Shown: positions 5,447 to 6,041 of the stretch, piece by piece | Numbering within the stretch: the first letter of the stretch is position 1 | Layout of the letters: each line of letters opens with the position of its first letter | Assembly (NCBI GenBank): GCA_021816165.1 | Contig: JAKAYZ010000174.1 | Span: 1 to 6,041 of the forward strand | Source: Planctomycetota bacterium | GTDB taxonomy: Bacteria > Planctomycetota > Phycisphaerae > WQYP01 | Length of the DNA stretch: 6,041 bases | Reading direction: 5' to 3' | Program-made: the position numbers and the translations under genes | The notes under the pieces: generated by a model | Database searches by the model: none | What the model was told of the DNA's origin: nothing | What the model saw: the letters and a program-made list of their open reading frames with translations, nothing else

Positions 5447-6041
5447 ATGAGCAGTGCAACACCAAGCCGCCGGTGTGGCGTGCTGAAAGCCCTGAGCCTG
5501 ATCCTCCTAGGGCTATGGGTTTTCGTCCTGATCGCATTACCGCCTGCTTGGGCCCTGTTGCCCCGCGCGGAGTCACAGTTTTTTATCGGTGCAATATTGG
5601 CGGCACTAGTCGTGGCGCAATGGTGGACGGCCTCCCGCGAAAATTCGGACGCCCACGGGCCGGTACGGCCTGCCGTGCCAACTTTTCGCAGGCGAATTGC
5701 TACGATGGTCATCATTTCAGGGATCGATGTAATCTGCGTGGTCCCCTTCTGGTCAGTCCGGTTCAGGGAAGCGGCTGCGGTGAGCCGGCGATCTCCAGTA
5801 CTAGCGGACCTAAGGCTTGTGCTCAGTTTAGCCCGCGAGCAGTTGCATCGTTCCGGACGAATCAATCTGGCGTCGCTTGTCGAGTCTGGTAGCATTTCTC
5901 CAGCATGTTTGCGTCCACTGGCAATGTCGATAAAGCCCGAGCCTTCGCGCTTGAGGGCGTTGGAACGCGCAATCAAGGGCAAAAAGCCACGGAAGGTCGC
6001 CAGAATTCTACCCGAATTTAGTATTTTTCATGTGATTCAAG
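5447..6041 (+). CDS. Predicted multi-pass membrane protein, possible partner of RHS tip 2 (runs off the right edge)
   Basis: The frame is open for 198 codons from an ATG with an excellent AGGAG site and has no stop before the window ends. Three hydrophobic segments are visible, at about 12-31, 45-60 and 84-102. The first could also be a signal peptide, with a possible AWA cleavage site (34-36). Residues 118-165, running LADLRLVLSLAREQL, then INLASLVESGSISP, resemble the pattern seen after the membrane helix of planctomycete pseudopilin-like proteins (helix, then 'P..L..Lv..g.i.p'). This is a loose resemblance from memory. The tail is basic (KGKKPRKVAR, 177-186). The 13-nt spacing after tip 2 implies co-translation. 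A membrane location suits an immunity protein against an envelope-acting effector, but no family is recognised and the role is inferred from position only. Confidence 0.78.
   Translation, partial: MSSATPSRRCGVLKALSLILLGLWVFVLIALPPAWALLPRAESQFFIGAILAALVVAQWWTASRENSDAHGPVRPAVPTFRRRIATMVIISGIDVICVVPFWSVRFREAAAVSRRSPVLADLRLVLSLAREQLHRSGRINLASLVESGSISPACLRPLAMSIKPEPSRLRALERAIKGKKPRKVARILPEFSIFHVIQ

Noticed and set aside
5473..5892. Plus-strand open frame of 139 codons inside the membrane-protein gene
   Set aside because: It is out of frame with the gene starting at 5447, has no ribosome-binding site, and encodes no recognisable segment.
5176..5982. Minus-strand open frame of 268 codons
   Set aside because: It spans, in antisense, the end of tip 2 and the membrane-protein gene. 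The sense frame has the AGGAG site and hydrophobic segments. The antisense frame is an effect of GC-rich codon use.
1..6041. tRNA, rRNA, CRISPR arrays or riboswitches
   Set aside because: Nothing resembling a tRNA cloverleaf, a spaced short-repeat array or a recognisable riboswitch core was seen on either strand by eye.

Overview
The window is a housekeeping block on the minus strand joined to an accessory block on the plus strand. Base composition is GC-rich. The wording of the RHS core (AETQNYYVRN, then TRDPIGYQGGINLYEYV) resembles RHS proteins I associate with Planctomycetota, possibly Phycisphaerae. This taxonomic guess rests on recall only and is weak.

Minus strand, 1-2053: purQ (glutaminase subunit of formylglycinamidine ribonucleotide synthase, complete, 286 aa) is followed 16 nt later by recJ (DHH-family single-strand DNA exonuclease). 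recJ keeps its N-terminal 392 codons and runs off the left edge. The two genes are probably co-transcribed. Positions 2054-2250 are a divergent intergenic gap holding a strong GC hairpin and no convincing promoter.

Plus strand, 2251-6041: four tightly spaced genes (gaps of 24, 16 and 13 nt) look like one operon. They alternate in type: RHS tip 1 (2262-3041), a predicted WD40-like lipoprotein (3066-4562), RHS tip 2 (4579-5433), and a predicted membrane protein (5447 to beyond 6041). Each tip consists of only the last ~70 residues of an RHS core followed by an unrelated C-terminal domain. The first 182 bp of the two tip genes form a gap-free direct repeat with 163/182 matches (about 90%). Homology starts just before the ribosome-binding site and start codon and stops just after the NLYEYV motif.

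This is the architecture expected of displaced ('orphan') RHS tips: a short shared core serving as a recombination handle, an exchangeable C-terminal domain, and a dedicated downstream partner. In classical RHS loci the downstream partner is an immunity protein. Here both partners look envelope-directed (one lipoprotein, one multi-pass membrane protein). I recognise neither C-terminal domain, and calling them toxins is inference. The unusual points are that both tips carry an intact, conserved translation start, and that tip 1 has lost the proline of the DPxG self-cleavage motif while tip 2 keeps it.
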